Below, piece by piece: positions 48,421-59,094 of a stretch of 64,000 nt of DNA (position 1 is its first letter; the number at the start of each line of letters is the position of its first letter). Source of the stretch: Azadirachta indica (taxonomy: Eukaryota > Streptophyta > Magnoliopsida > Sapindales > Meliaceae). The stretch spans positions 19,105,368 to 19,169,367 of the forward strand of contig CM040453.1 of assembly GCA_022749755.1 (NCBI GenBank), read 5' to 3'. The notes below the pieces were generated by a model that was not told the DNA's origin, did no database searches, and saw nothing but the letters and a program-made list of their open reading frames with translations. Position numbers and translations under genes: made by a program.

Positions 48421-49320
48421 TCATTGTCCTATGTGTTGCCTTGCTTTCTCATGAATTTGCTTAATGAAATCAGCTTTTTTCTTACCATATAAATTAACGC
48501 ATTCACTCATAAGTAAAGGAGTTAAATCTAAATGAGTTAGTGGACTAAAACTATAGACAATTTTAAAAGATAAAAACTTAGTGGTAGAATGAACGCAATG
48601 ATTATATGCAAATTCAACATGGGGCAAGAATCTTCCCAAGTTTTCAGATTCTTTTGTATGAGAGTACGCAACAAAGTAGACAATATCCTATTTATTACTT
48701 CAATTTGACAGTCTGTTTGTGAGTGACAAGTAGTAGAAAATAGTAATTTAGTTCTTAACTTTCTCCACAATGTCTTCCAAAAGTAACTCAAGAACTTTGC
48801 GTCGATTTGAGACAATAGTCTTGGGCATTCCATGCAACCTAACAACTTCTGTGAAAAACAAATTAACTATATGTGATGCATCATCAGTTTTATGAAATGC
48901 AATAAAGTGTGCCATTTTAGAAAACCTATCGATAACCACAAAAACTGATTCTCTCCCTCTCTTTGTCATAGGTAATCTTAAAACAAAATTTATAGAAATA
49001 TCGACCCAAGGTGCACTACGAATAAGAAGTGGTGTATACAATTCATGTGGTTGTTACCTAGACTTAGCTTGCCTATAAGTAATGCATATCGCACAAACCC
49101 TTTTTACATCACGTTCCATTTACGACCAAAAGAAATGCTCATGCAATATGTCTAAAGTCTTAGCCATGCCAAAATGACCCATCAAACCACCACCGTATGC
49201 TTCTCGAACAAGTAACTCACGAAAGAATGAATATAAAACACATAATTTATTTTCTCGAAATAGAAAACCATCATACAAATAGAACTTTCCACATGCTCCC
49301 TTAGTGCAATTCTTAAACAA
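48421..49320 (-). pseudogene. Integrase of the CRM-like element, zinc-binding and core domains, broken
   Basis: The N-terminal part shows VREAYGGGLMGHFGMAKTLD; the first histidine of the HHCC site is tyrosine here. The core shows [15 protein letters not shown], where the family has SMDFVLGLP, so the first catalytic Asp is Asn. Near 48795 the second catalytic region reads IVSNRR or, in the next frame, [16 protein letters not shown], where the family has IVSDRD. A frameshift lies here and another near 48630. It continues with [16 protein letters not shown] and [19 protein letters not shown] pieces. Confidence 0.8.
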
Positions 49321-49608
49321 GTCACAAAAATTAGAATCCGTTGCATATAACTCCTTAATATACTCAAATCCAAGCTATTTAGCATTAAGGGTTGAAAGTA
49401 AAGCGTACTTGCATGATAATGCATCCGCAACTTTATTTTCTTTACCTCGTTTGTATTTGATCACATAAGAAAATGCCTCAATGAACTCCTCTTATTTGGT
49501 ATGACGTCTGCTTAATTTGTACTGCATCTTTAAATGTTTCAAATATTTATGATTTGTATGAATTACAAACTCTTTGGACCAAAGGTAATGCTGCCAAGTT
49601 TCTAGAGT

Positions 49609-50604
49609 TCAAACCAATGCATACAATTCTTTGTCATAAGTGAAATAGTTTAAAGCCACCTCATTTAGTTTCTCACTAAAGTACGCAATCAGTCTTCCTT
49701 CTTGCATTAGTACACCTTTGATTCCTGTACCTGAAGCATCACACTCAATCTCAAATGTTTTAGCAAAGTTAGGTAAAATAAGTAAAGGTGCATTAGTCAA
49801 TTTTTCTTTGATGAGTTTGAATGCTTTTTCTTGCTCTTTTCCCCACTTGAACGGAACATTCTTCTTGATGACTTCGGTTAAAGGTGCAGCTATACTACTA
49901 AAATCTCGATCAAAGCACCGATAAAAACTAGCCAATCCATGAAAGTTTCTTACTTGATTTGTCGAAATAGGCATTAGCCATTCTTCAATTGCATTCACTT
50001 TTTCCTCATCGACCTTAATCCCTTTAGCACTTACAACACAATCAAGAAACACAAACTTATCCGTGCAAAATGTATATTTCTTAAAATTAGCAAATAGCCT
50101 TTTTTTCCTTAAAACCTTTAAAACAAGTTTTAAATGTTCAATATGATCATTCAAGTTTTTGCTATAAATCAAGATATCATCAAAGTAGACTACTACGAAT
50201 TTACCAATGAAAGTACGCAAAATATGGTTCATAAGTCTCATGAAAGTATTAGGTGCATTAGTTAACCCAAAAGGCATAACTAACCATTCATACAAATTAT
50301 ATTTTATTTTAAATGCAGTTTTCAACTCATCCCCTTCTTTCATCCTAATTTGATGGTATCCACTCTTAAGATCAATTTTAGAAAACACACAAGATCTATG
50401 CAATTCATCTAACATATCATTTAATCGAGGAATAGGATGTTGATACTTTACTATAATATTGTTGACAGCTTGGCAAGCAACACACATTTTCCATGTCCCA
50501 TCTTTCTTAGGCATTAGTAGCACCGGAACCGTACAAGGACTCATGCTTTCTTTAACATACCTTTTTTCCATTAGCTCGTTAACTTCTTGTTGAAATTCCA
50601 TCAT
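49609..50604 (-). pseudogene. Reverse transcriptase/RNase H of the CRM-like element
   Basis: A 331-codon open frame, the longest intact part of the element. RT landmarks are VLLMPKKDGTWKM (29-40), FSKIDLKSGYHQIRM with catalytic D78, MPFGLTNAPNTFM and VVVYFDDILIYS with the Y-F-D-D box at 140-143. RNase H begins with FEIECDASGTGIKGVLMQEG (catalytic D289). The frame closes after KELYALV; the rest of RNase H continues in broken frames toward 49440. It is open but belongs to a dead polyprotein, so it is called a pseudogene. Confidence 0.85.
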
Positions 50605-51110
50605 CTCTTTGGGATTACTTCTATAGGCTGGTCGATTCAGAATTGTTGCACTAGATATAAAATCAATTTAATGTTCAATTCTTGAAATTTGAGGTAAACC
50701 AGGGGGTACCTCTTCAGGAAAGACATCTTCGAATTTCTGCAAAAGAAATATAACATTGCTCGACAAAGATCCGACAAGCTCGTTAGTACACAAAAAGGCC
50801 TCCTTATACATAAGTACTATAAGAGGCTGTTGTGAAAATAAAGCTCTCTTGATCTCACTTTTTTTGCAATGAAATTGTATTTTTCCTCTCTCTCACAAAT
50901 CAACGTTGCAACTCTCTCATTTTTTCTCTCACTTTCTTTCACATTTTTGCCTTTCTCGTTTTCTTTTCTCTTTTCACTGGCTTTTTGCATCTTTAATTGG
51001 TCTTCGAGAACTTTTTTTGGAGTCAATGGTATAAGTGATATAGGATGCCTTTTGATGGTAAAAGAGTATCTATTGGTGAAGTGGTCGTGTGTGACTTGTG
51101 GATTGTACTG

Positions 51111-51569
51111 CTATGGTCTGCCCAATAGGATGTAACATGCGTGCATAGGTATCACGTCACAAAGGACCTCATCGTTATACTTGCCAATAGAAAATGCCAC
51201 CAACACTTGTTTTGTTACCTTAATTTCTCCACAATTGTTTAGCCATTGAAGCCGGTACGGTCGTGGATGTTTCATAGTAGGTAACGATAATTTCTCTACT
51301 AATTCGGTGCTGGTCACATTGATGTAACTTCCTCCATTATTTATAACGATGCAAACTTTGTTGTTGACGAAATACTGAGTATGAAACAAGTTCTCCTGCT
51401 GATCATTTTCTTCTTCCTTAACTTGTGCGCTAAGAGCTCGTCTTGTCATTAATAATTCTCCTTCTGCAGCATAGTACCCTTTGTAGTTATCTTCAAGAGG
51501 TGGCATGTCTTTTATTTTGTCTTCTTCTTCTCCTTCTGACTTAATCTCCCTTTGAGTATTAATCACCAT
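51111..51569 (-). pseudogene. Protease region of the CRM-like element, catalytic Asp replaced
   Basis: An open frame of 152 codons reads GYYAAEGELLMTRRALS, then NNKVCIVINNGGSYINVTST. The family has IIDGGSCxNVAS here, so the catalytic Asp is Asn. It goes on with EKLSLPTMKHPRPYRLQWLN, VLVAFSIGKYNDEVLCDVIP and MHACYILLGRP. Downstream to 50605 frames are broken. Confidence 0.8.
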
Positions 51570-52662
51570 TATCCTTTAATTTGGGCATTGGCTAGCTATA
51601 TAACCCCTGCCTTGACATTTAAAACACTTAATGTCATGATTTTAGAAGTGGTGGATTGAATGTTACCTTGTTTTTGCGACACAACTTGTTTGGCATCTTT
51701 AAAGACTTCGAACTTAAACTTTGTTAATGAAAATTCCTCCTGTTTAGGGGTTGATCTTTATGAGTTTGTAGCAGTTATGCTTGCTCCTCTCCTAGCCATA
51801 TTTCTTTACTTCAATTGTTGCTCAACTTTGATGGCTTGGTGTACCATATCTGTTAATTCTACATAATGTTGCATCTCCACCATGTCTGTGTTCTCACGAT
51901 TTAAACCATGTAAGAACCTAGCCATGATAGCTTTGCTATCCTTCTCTACATTTGCTCGGATCATAGCAACCTCCATCTTTTTGTAGTATTCATCTACACT
52001 TTTAGATTCTTGAGTTAGATGCTACTATTTATTGAACAACTCACGATGGTAATAGCTTGGAATGAAACGTCTTCTCATTATTGTCTTCATCTCGTCCCAT
52101 GTCTTAACAGGACATTCTTGATTTCTTCTCCTATCTTTCAACAATTGATCCCATTAAATAATAGAATAATTAGTAAATTTAATGGCGGAAAGTTTTACCT
52201 CTTTGATCTCGGAGTAGTTGTGACAATCAAAAACCATCTCTATTCTCTTTTCCCACTCTAAATAAGCTTCAGGATCATTTCTACCTTGGAACAGTGGAAT
52301 TTTCACCTTAATGCTTACTAAATCATCATCCAACTTAGGTCTACCCAACCTAGCTTCTCTATTCCCATAATCATGCAAATTCCTACCCCAGTTCATTGTT
52401 GATTCATCTAACTCCTTATCAAGCTTAACATTACCCAATTGTACTTATGGTTGCACTTGCCCAAGTGGTTGTCTAACGGAAGAGCTTTGATGTTGCCCTC
52501 TTGATGTCTCTTCTTCCAACCTATCCATCCTCTCATGGATTGGCTCTAACTCAGCCCTTATCACCTATCCATCATCTCCCCTAATAACGCTTGCAATTGT
52601 AGGTTCAGAGTGGTTGGTTGTTGGGCCCCCGAGGTTGAATTTTCTTCTTGATTGTGAGACAT
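51570..52662 (-). pseudogene. Gag of the CRM-like element
   Basis: The first ATG (52662) reads MSHNQEENSTSGAQQ. Later pieces include KVKIPLFQGRNDPEAYLEWE, KRIEMVFDCHNYSEIKEVKL and MRRRFIPSY-like words. Near 51620 a zinc knuckle reads CFKCQGRGYIASQC; the histidine of the CX2CX4HX4C pattern is tyrosine. Several stops interrupt it. Confidence 0.75.
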
Positions 52663-53156
52663 ATTTAAAATGTGCAAAACAAAGTTAGAAACCTCACAAG
52701 CACTCTTTCACGTATTTTCACTCATTCTCATGTTTGAGTACTCAAATGTCCTCACAATCTCACACTCTTAATTAAAATTTAAGTGGCAATTAAGATGAGA
52801 AGCAACCAAAACAAATTACAAGTTCAATAAGTAATTCTTAAGAAATTAATGCAAGCAATGATAATATTGGATCAATAATAAGGAATATTAGGTCAACACT
52901 ATAAGAAATTATAAATATAATGGATAACAACAATTCCTTTTTTTTCTCTTGCTTTGCTTTTTTCTTATAAGAAGTAGAAATAAAAATATGAACTCAAAAT
53001 AAATTGAAAGAAATAAAACACAAAATTCAAATTTGGACCAGTCAAGGAGGAATTTGGCCACAATATTTTTTTTATTTTTTTTTTCAGAATTTTAATTGAA
53101 GAAGTAAAGGAACAATAAAGATGTAAATGATAACTTAAACTTGCCTTGGAACCAAA

Positions 53157-53168
53157 GCTCTGATACCA
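53157..53168 (-). other. Primer-binding site, initiator tRNA-Met type
   Basis: On the minus strand TGGTATCAGAGC lies two bases after the LTR end. It is the classic complement of the 3' end of plant initiator methionine tRNA. Confidence 0.9.
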
Positions 53169-53170
53169 AA

Positions 53171-53977
53171 TGATATGAACCTCGCCAATAACGTGATGAA
53201 ACCCAACACTCAATGTAGTAACGAACTTCAAGATTTCCCCAAGACGCAAGTTTATTGAGTCTCAACTTGATACATATCTAAACATAAACCAAAACTATGA
53301 TTACTCAAACATCACACCAAGAATCCTTAAGAAAGCATTTAAGAATTTAAATGATAAGTTTGCTTGTTTTGAACACCACAAGAATTTAAACTTGAAGAGT
53401 TCAAGAATAAGAACTTGTAAAGAATAATTTAATACTCAAAATTACTTGTTTCATTTCAAAAATGAAAAGTCGTTTTATAGGCAAATACAAAGGGAAAATG
53501 TCAAGGTTAGGCAAATAATCCTACCTAACAATTTGACAAACTAAATACAAACTTTATAACTTTTAAAATTACAAATTTCAAACATGAAAACATAAGCAAT
53601 GACGTCATATGTATATGACATAAGTAATGACGTGGTACGTGTATGATGTAAGTAATTACATCATTTTAAAATTCTTAAAAATTACGCAAATGGATTATAA
53701 TTTTTGAACATTTCTATATTAATTTTCTTGGACTCCGATTGCTTGAATAATGTTCACTAAATCTAATTCTTTAAGATGTGTATCTTGAATTGCATTTGAA
53801 TCACACATCTTTTTAATTAGTCCATTTAAGACACTTTGTGATGTCTTAACTCTAACTCTTGTAATCGGTCCACTCGGCACGCTTAACAAATCATATAAAT
53901 GCTGCAATTGAGTGTCTCTAGTTTTATATATGAGTTTCTTCTCTTGTTTGCATGGTTGCACAACTTCATTTGCATCA
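53171..53977 (-). repeat. 5' LTR of the CRM-like element
   Basis: 807 bases with TG...CA ends (minus strand TGATGCAAATG ... CATATCA). From 53961 to 53719 it keeps an 80-codon open frame containing GPITRVRVKTSQSVLNGLIK, the integrase-tail sequence carried by LTRs of this group. Confidence 0.85.
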
Positions 53978-56699
53978 TAATTGGCTGGGATGAAAGAGTG
54001 ACAGTTATTAAATTGCTTGTGGCGGTGGTGTTGTCAAACATGGGGTGGATGGCTGTCAAAGGTGGTAGTTGTGCGACTTACTTTAATGTTAGGTAGCTAG
54101 CAATAGCATTAGCATAGTTGGGGATAATACCCATTCTAAGGTTGAATTAAACTCAGACAAATTAAGCGTCATTTATGATTGCACCAAAATTCCTCGACTT
54201 TTCACGTTTTCTGGCATTATTTTTTTAAGCATAACTAGTTCTTGTTTATCCAAGAATTAAATAGCTGTCTGTCTGCCAATAATTTTGTGAGATAGCAATT
54301 GGCTTTGCATGTTTCACAAGTGTGCTTGCTTAGTTGATTTATTGATTCAATTTTTGACGGCTTGTTTGGTTAGTGATCAATTCTTTGAGCTAATTAAGAA
54401 AAGATGGATAGTAAATTTTAATTCAATGGTCAATTTCTTATAAGTAAGGTAATCTTGAATGTAAGACAAGGCTGTATCTGAATATTGTGTAATATGAAGC
54501 TATTGTTTGTATTGTCTAACCCAACAACTGTGCTGTGATGCTGATAATTAATCAGTTGCCGGCTGCGGATCCCACGACTTCCCCTAGTGCATTTTTGTTC
54601 CTGTTGGCTATTACGGGTATGACTGCTGGCTGTTTATTACATTTCTACTGCTGCTAATATTTCCTCCACTTATTTTATTGCATCTTTGCTTATTCGATTT
54701 GCTGCTATGTTTTTTTGTTACTTCTGTGTTGATGTTTCCGCATTCTGTCGTTGTTACTACTGACCAACCTTGCTGCTAATTCTGCAAATTTTAGCTGCTG
54801 TTTCAAGTTGTTTCAGTATGTTGCTTGCTGCATTACTACAATTTTTTGTTTCGATTCTTCTGTTTATGGCTGTTCATTGCTGCAGCATTCCTATAAAACG
54901 ACTGCTAGTTCAATGCAGCTCTTTAATTTGCTGCTGTTTGTTGTAGCATAGAAGTGGGTTAGAAAAATCTGTCTTTTCTAATTTGCCAACGAAGAAAAAG
55001 CTGTTGTTGTTTCCTACTGTGGTTTCTTTCTTTGGATCTTTGTTTTTAGAAGAAGATTTCATTTCTACTTTAAATTTCCTTTTAAACATTTTTCTACTTA
55101 GATCTGGGTTTGGAAGAAGATAAGAACTTATTTGACTTGTATAGTGGTGAAGAGAATAGATTTATTGGTGTTTTTAATAAATTAAAACAATATTTTTTTA
55201 ATTATTTCTCTATCCTCTTATCAAGAAGATAAGGTTAAAAAATGATAACTAACACAAAAAAAAAAAAAATGGACAAAGAAATGTAAATATGAAATATATT
55301 TTAAAATAAAATAAATTATTTTTTTTAATATAAAAAATAAATAAAGGTGTTATTTTAATTTTATCAGGTCAAATGGTATTTTAATAAGATATTACTAATT
55401 GAAATGGCAATATTCCAAATCAAAACAATATAATTAACTATTATATTATTTTATGAGCAAAAATAGGGGCACTTCCATAATATCACTCTATTTTTGCATT
55501 CCTAAGCAGAGATGTACTGACAATTAATTTTGCAGGTGATAAATGCAGTTGACATATGACATTCCAAGGGTAAAATTGTAATTGTCCTAAAAAGGTTAAC
55601 CTTTTATGCAAACAGAACTAACGTCATGGGATATCGGGGCATTACTGAGACAATAGGGGAAATTTAGGGTATTAGACCAAATAAAGAGGGGGAATCAGAA
55701 AATTTTCCTTATTTTAATTAACAAATTAAAATAGTATTAAATAATTAAAATGGTATTTACGTAGCAGAGTGCTGGGAGATGTTGAGTCGCTGCTGCTTTA
55801 TGCTGTTGTTTTATGGTGTTGTAGTTATTGTATGTTACTGTTTCTGCTGTTTTGTTGCTACTTTTTGGTGCTGTATATTGCCGGGAGGCTGCAACTTCCT
55901 GTTATTTGTTGTCTTTGCTATGCAAAGCAGTTGTTGAAGAAAATGTGTAATAGAACAAGCAGCATTTTTGTAATAGGTCAGCAGGTTGTTTATATTAAAT
56001 GTAAAAAATAAGAGTTTAGTTTGTAAAATAATTACATAGTTATTTGTTATCTTTGAAGTATAGGGTTTGTTTGTTCAAGATAAGACTATGTTGATGCAAT
56101 TATTCAGGCTGATGGAGTAGATTGAAATGTTGTTTAATGTTAGATTCAAATGTGGGTTTTTATGTGAAAATATTTATAATATTTGTTGGCAATAATATCA
56201 TTGTAGTTTTATTTTATTATTTGTTGTGTTTTTATTTTATTTATATTGGTAAATAATAATTTTAAATGAAAATTAACATAATTATGAAATAAATGACCAA
56301 AAAATAAAACAAATCAAAAATCAAAAATAAAAAACAAAAAATAAAAAAAAAGGAAATGAAAAAAAGAATACAAAGAAAAATTAATAAAACAGAAAAAATT
56401 GAAAAAACTGTACAGACCAAAAAAAATCAAAAACTTGAATGTCAAAAAAATCGGTATTATTTGATAATATTATATGGAGAATTCTTGATAAATTTGTGAT
56501 ATAAATAAAATCTATTATCGATTCGTGATAATTATATATCACAAAATTATGATATATAAAATTTCTGTTATGAAATAACGACTCGTGATTGCTTTTATTA
56601 TTGTCAATATTTAATGAGTGCACTTACACTGATAGAAAATTGCTGTCATGAATTGTCCTTCTTAATAGATGTTATCTATCTAGAAAGACCTTTTTTATA
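53978..56699. other. Intergenic, TGCTG-rich DNA, no gene seen
   Basis: Bases 54600-54960 and 55770-55930 are full of TGCTGCT/TGCTGTT words, giving chance leucine- and cysteine-rich frames. Similar words occur in the leader of both hAT copies (32250-32400, 57310-57490). Bases 55440-55700 resemble a transposon end (AAATAGGGGCACTTCCATAATATC) but no partner was found. Poly(A)-rich AAAATAAAAA repeats lie at 56300-56400. Confidence 0.45.
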
Positions 56700-59090
56700 G
56701 TAATGATATTAATTTATTTTTAAATTTTTTATTTTATAGTTAAATTATTTTATTTTACAACACAATAATTAAATTAACGAAGCCTAAATAAATTGTATAC
56801 AAGGAGGGATTGAGAAAATATAAGTTGTGAATTTCTTGGTCACCTATGCACTGGTCCATAATGGTGTGATCGATTTCTTTAGTCATGTACTTGGGAAAAA
56901 GCTTGGTTTTGTTGGTAATTGTGTATTTATTTGTGTGGTGGAATTAAGTGTCTGCAAAGTGTAGAAGTAATTGAAAACCCATACTATATATATTTTTTAA
57001 AAAATTTTGAAAATAAAAAAAAGTTAAAACTTAGGAAAGAGAAATTAGTTGATTCGGAAGGTAGATGTGGGAGAGTGGGATCATGTGAGGTACACACAAA
57101 ATAATTTTTCCTCTATCAGCATGTTAGAATTCATGAGTTGTGCAAGTTTTTGTTTTTCCTAAAAAATAATTTATATGAAACACTATTTTTTTAATCTCAA
57201 TTAAAAGTTTAGGTATCCAAAGTAAATTTTTAATCTGGTGAGTAGTGTTGATATTAAACCAAATCTCAGGACGCATTATACTAAGCAAAAATGGTAAAAA
57301 ATTTGATTATTTTTCTGCTGTTTCACGTGCTGTTTTTGCTGTTTTTAATGCTATTTGTTGCCTGGAAGCTGCTGTGGCTGCTATTTTCTTCCATTTTAAA
57401 TGATGTTTTCAGCTATTTAAGATGCTATTTTTTTGCTGTTTTGTATGCTGTTGGGAAGTTACTATTGGGGTTGCTATTTTATGCTATTTAAAATGTTGTT
57501 TTTAGCCATTGAAAATGTTGTTTCAATTGTTTGTTGCATTGGTTAAAATTAATTTTTAATATTTAGCATTTATTATTATTCTTTTTTATTTCATAGAAAC
57601 GGCATTAGATGATTCACTTGAATTAAGAATTACTAAAAGTGATAATGTTATATACAACACGCCAGCTACAAGTACTGCAGGAAGTTTCAGATCTATCGTC
57701 TGAGAACACATTGACAGAATTGATGTTAATGGGGAGAGAAAAGTAGTGTGTAAGTTTTGTAAGACGAAATTGATGGAATGACTTGAAGATAGCAAAAAAT
57801 ATTTGCATGATCACATGAAGAAGTCTTGCGTCATGAAAAGACAAAAGGAAATAACAGAACATTCAAATAAGTTAAAGGTAGAGAAAGATGAAGAAGGAAT
57901 AGTGAGAGTGGAAGTTTTTAATTTTGATCCTATTATAACTAGGGAGATGATTTATAAAATTATTATTGTGTATGAGTGTCCTTTTAGTTGTGTACAACAT
58001 GAATTTTTTTATAAAAGCAATGAATTCTCTTAATTCGAGATGGAACAATGTGTTCCCGTAACACAATCAAGAATGATGTTATAGAGATATATGAATTGTA
58101 GATGGCTGAAATTTTGAGTCTATTTGAGCGTAGCAAGAGTAGAATTGGTCTTGCAATGGATATATATTTGGACATGTGAATCACAAATGGCTATTACTAG
58201 ATAGTTTATTGACGATTCTTGGGTCTTACACTCAAAGATCTTAAGGTAATTTTTTTTTCACATATGTAAAAATACGATATATTTAATTAATGTTTCATAA
58301 TAATTTTAATAAAATTGAATATTTTTGTAAATATAGGGTCATGTATCTTAAAGCTCTACACACCAAAGATGTAATGTGTAGTACGTTGTTTAATGCTTTA
58401 GTGGTCTCAATTTAGATTGTAAGGTATTTGCTTTAACTGTTGACAATTGTTCTACCAATAATCGCATGATTCACTTTTTGTCAAAGAAGTTTGACAGACG
58501 TGATTTTATTTTGGGTGAGTTATTGTTTCGGGTTTTATATACTACTCATATTTTGAATTTAATTATTTGAGAGGGAATGGCGACTATTGGTAGCACAATT
58601 AGTAAAATCCATGATAGCATTACATATTGGTTAACAAAAGTTAAAAGAAGGGAAAAGTTTGAAAGTTGCTCGTAAATTAGATACTTCATATATTAGACAG
58701 TTAGTGCTTGATTGTATGGCTAGATGGAACTCGACCTATCTGATGATTTTTGTTGCATTGAAGTATAGGGCTATGTTTCAGGTTAAAGTTGCTTGAATCA
58801 CAATATAAGAAGTTTTCTAATGAAGAAGAGTGGGATTTGGTGGAAGTTTTGGAAACTAATTTAAAATCGTTTTATAAAGTCACCAAATTATTTTTTGGGA
58901 CTACATACCCCACTTCTAATTTATTTTTGGTGCACATTTGTGAGATAAAATTGTCATTAGAGGAGTAGCAAGGATCTTCTTCCCAGCAAAAATTAGAGAA
59001 ATTGCAAAAGGCATATTAGAAAAGTTTGATAAATATTAGAAGGATATTTATGTAACTTTAGCGTTGTCAGCTATATTTCCACTGTAAAAG
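56700..59090 (+). mobile_element. hAT element, copy B, truncated
   Basis: A second copy of the segment at 31625-33840. Here the MULE and LTR-like insertions are absent. The transposase breaks off at about 59080 within the block before DPRYK, and the duplicated flank follows at once, so the hATC domain is deleted. Confidence 0.7.
57595..59080 (+). pseudogene. hAT transposase with BED zinc finger (copy B)
   Basis: Pieces in order: VNGERKVVCKFCKTKLME and KYLHDHMKKSC, a BED-type CX2C...HX4-ish finger that is missing from copy A; REMIYKIIIVYECPFSCVQH; LTVDNCSTNNRMIH-like words near 58440; RKLDTSYIRQLVLDCMARWN with one stop and YLMIFVALKYRAMF; ELFFGTTYPTSNLFLVHICE-like words; and AKGILEKFDKY. Many stops and frameshifts. 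No hATC domain. Confidence 0.75.
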
Positions 59091-59094
59091 TAAA

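Larger units (their letters stand above)
47326..53977 (-). mobile_element. CRM-like Ty3/gypsy retrotransposon, complete in structure, dead in code
   Basis: Minus-strand element of 6.65 kb with two 0.8-kb LTRs (47326-48131 and 53171-53977), PBS, gag, protease, RT/RNase H, integrase and PPT in Ty3/gypsy order. The flanks GAATT and TAATT are a decayed 5-bp target duplication. The pol tail runs into the 3' LTR, where a GPxTRxRxK motif lies, as in the CRM group of chromoviruses. The RT frame is open, but gag and integrase are broken, and catalytic or metal-binding residues are replaced in protease, integrase and the Gag zinc knuckle. Confidence 0.85.

Noticed and set aside
49609..50604. Endogenous pararetrovirus origin for the reverse transcriptase
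   Set aside because: LTRs with TG...CA ends, a tRNA-Met PBS, a PPT and downstream integrase show a Ty3/gypsy retrotransposon. Movement and coat protein parts are absent.
55769..56011. Small leucine/cysteine-rich protein (80 codons)
   Set aside because: The frame results from TGCTG-rich repeat DNA, with no start context, homology or neighbours to support a gene.
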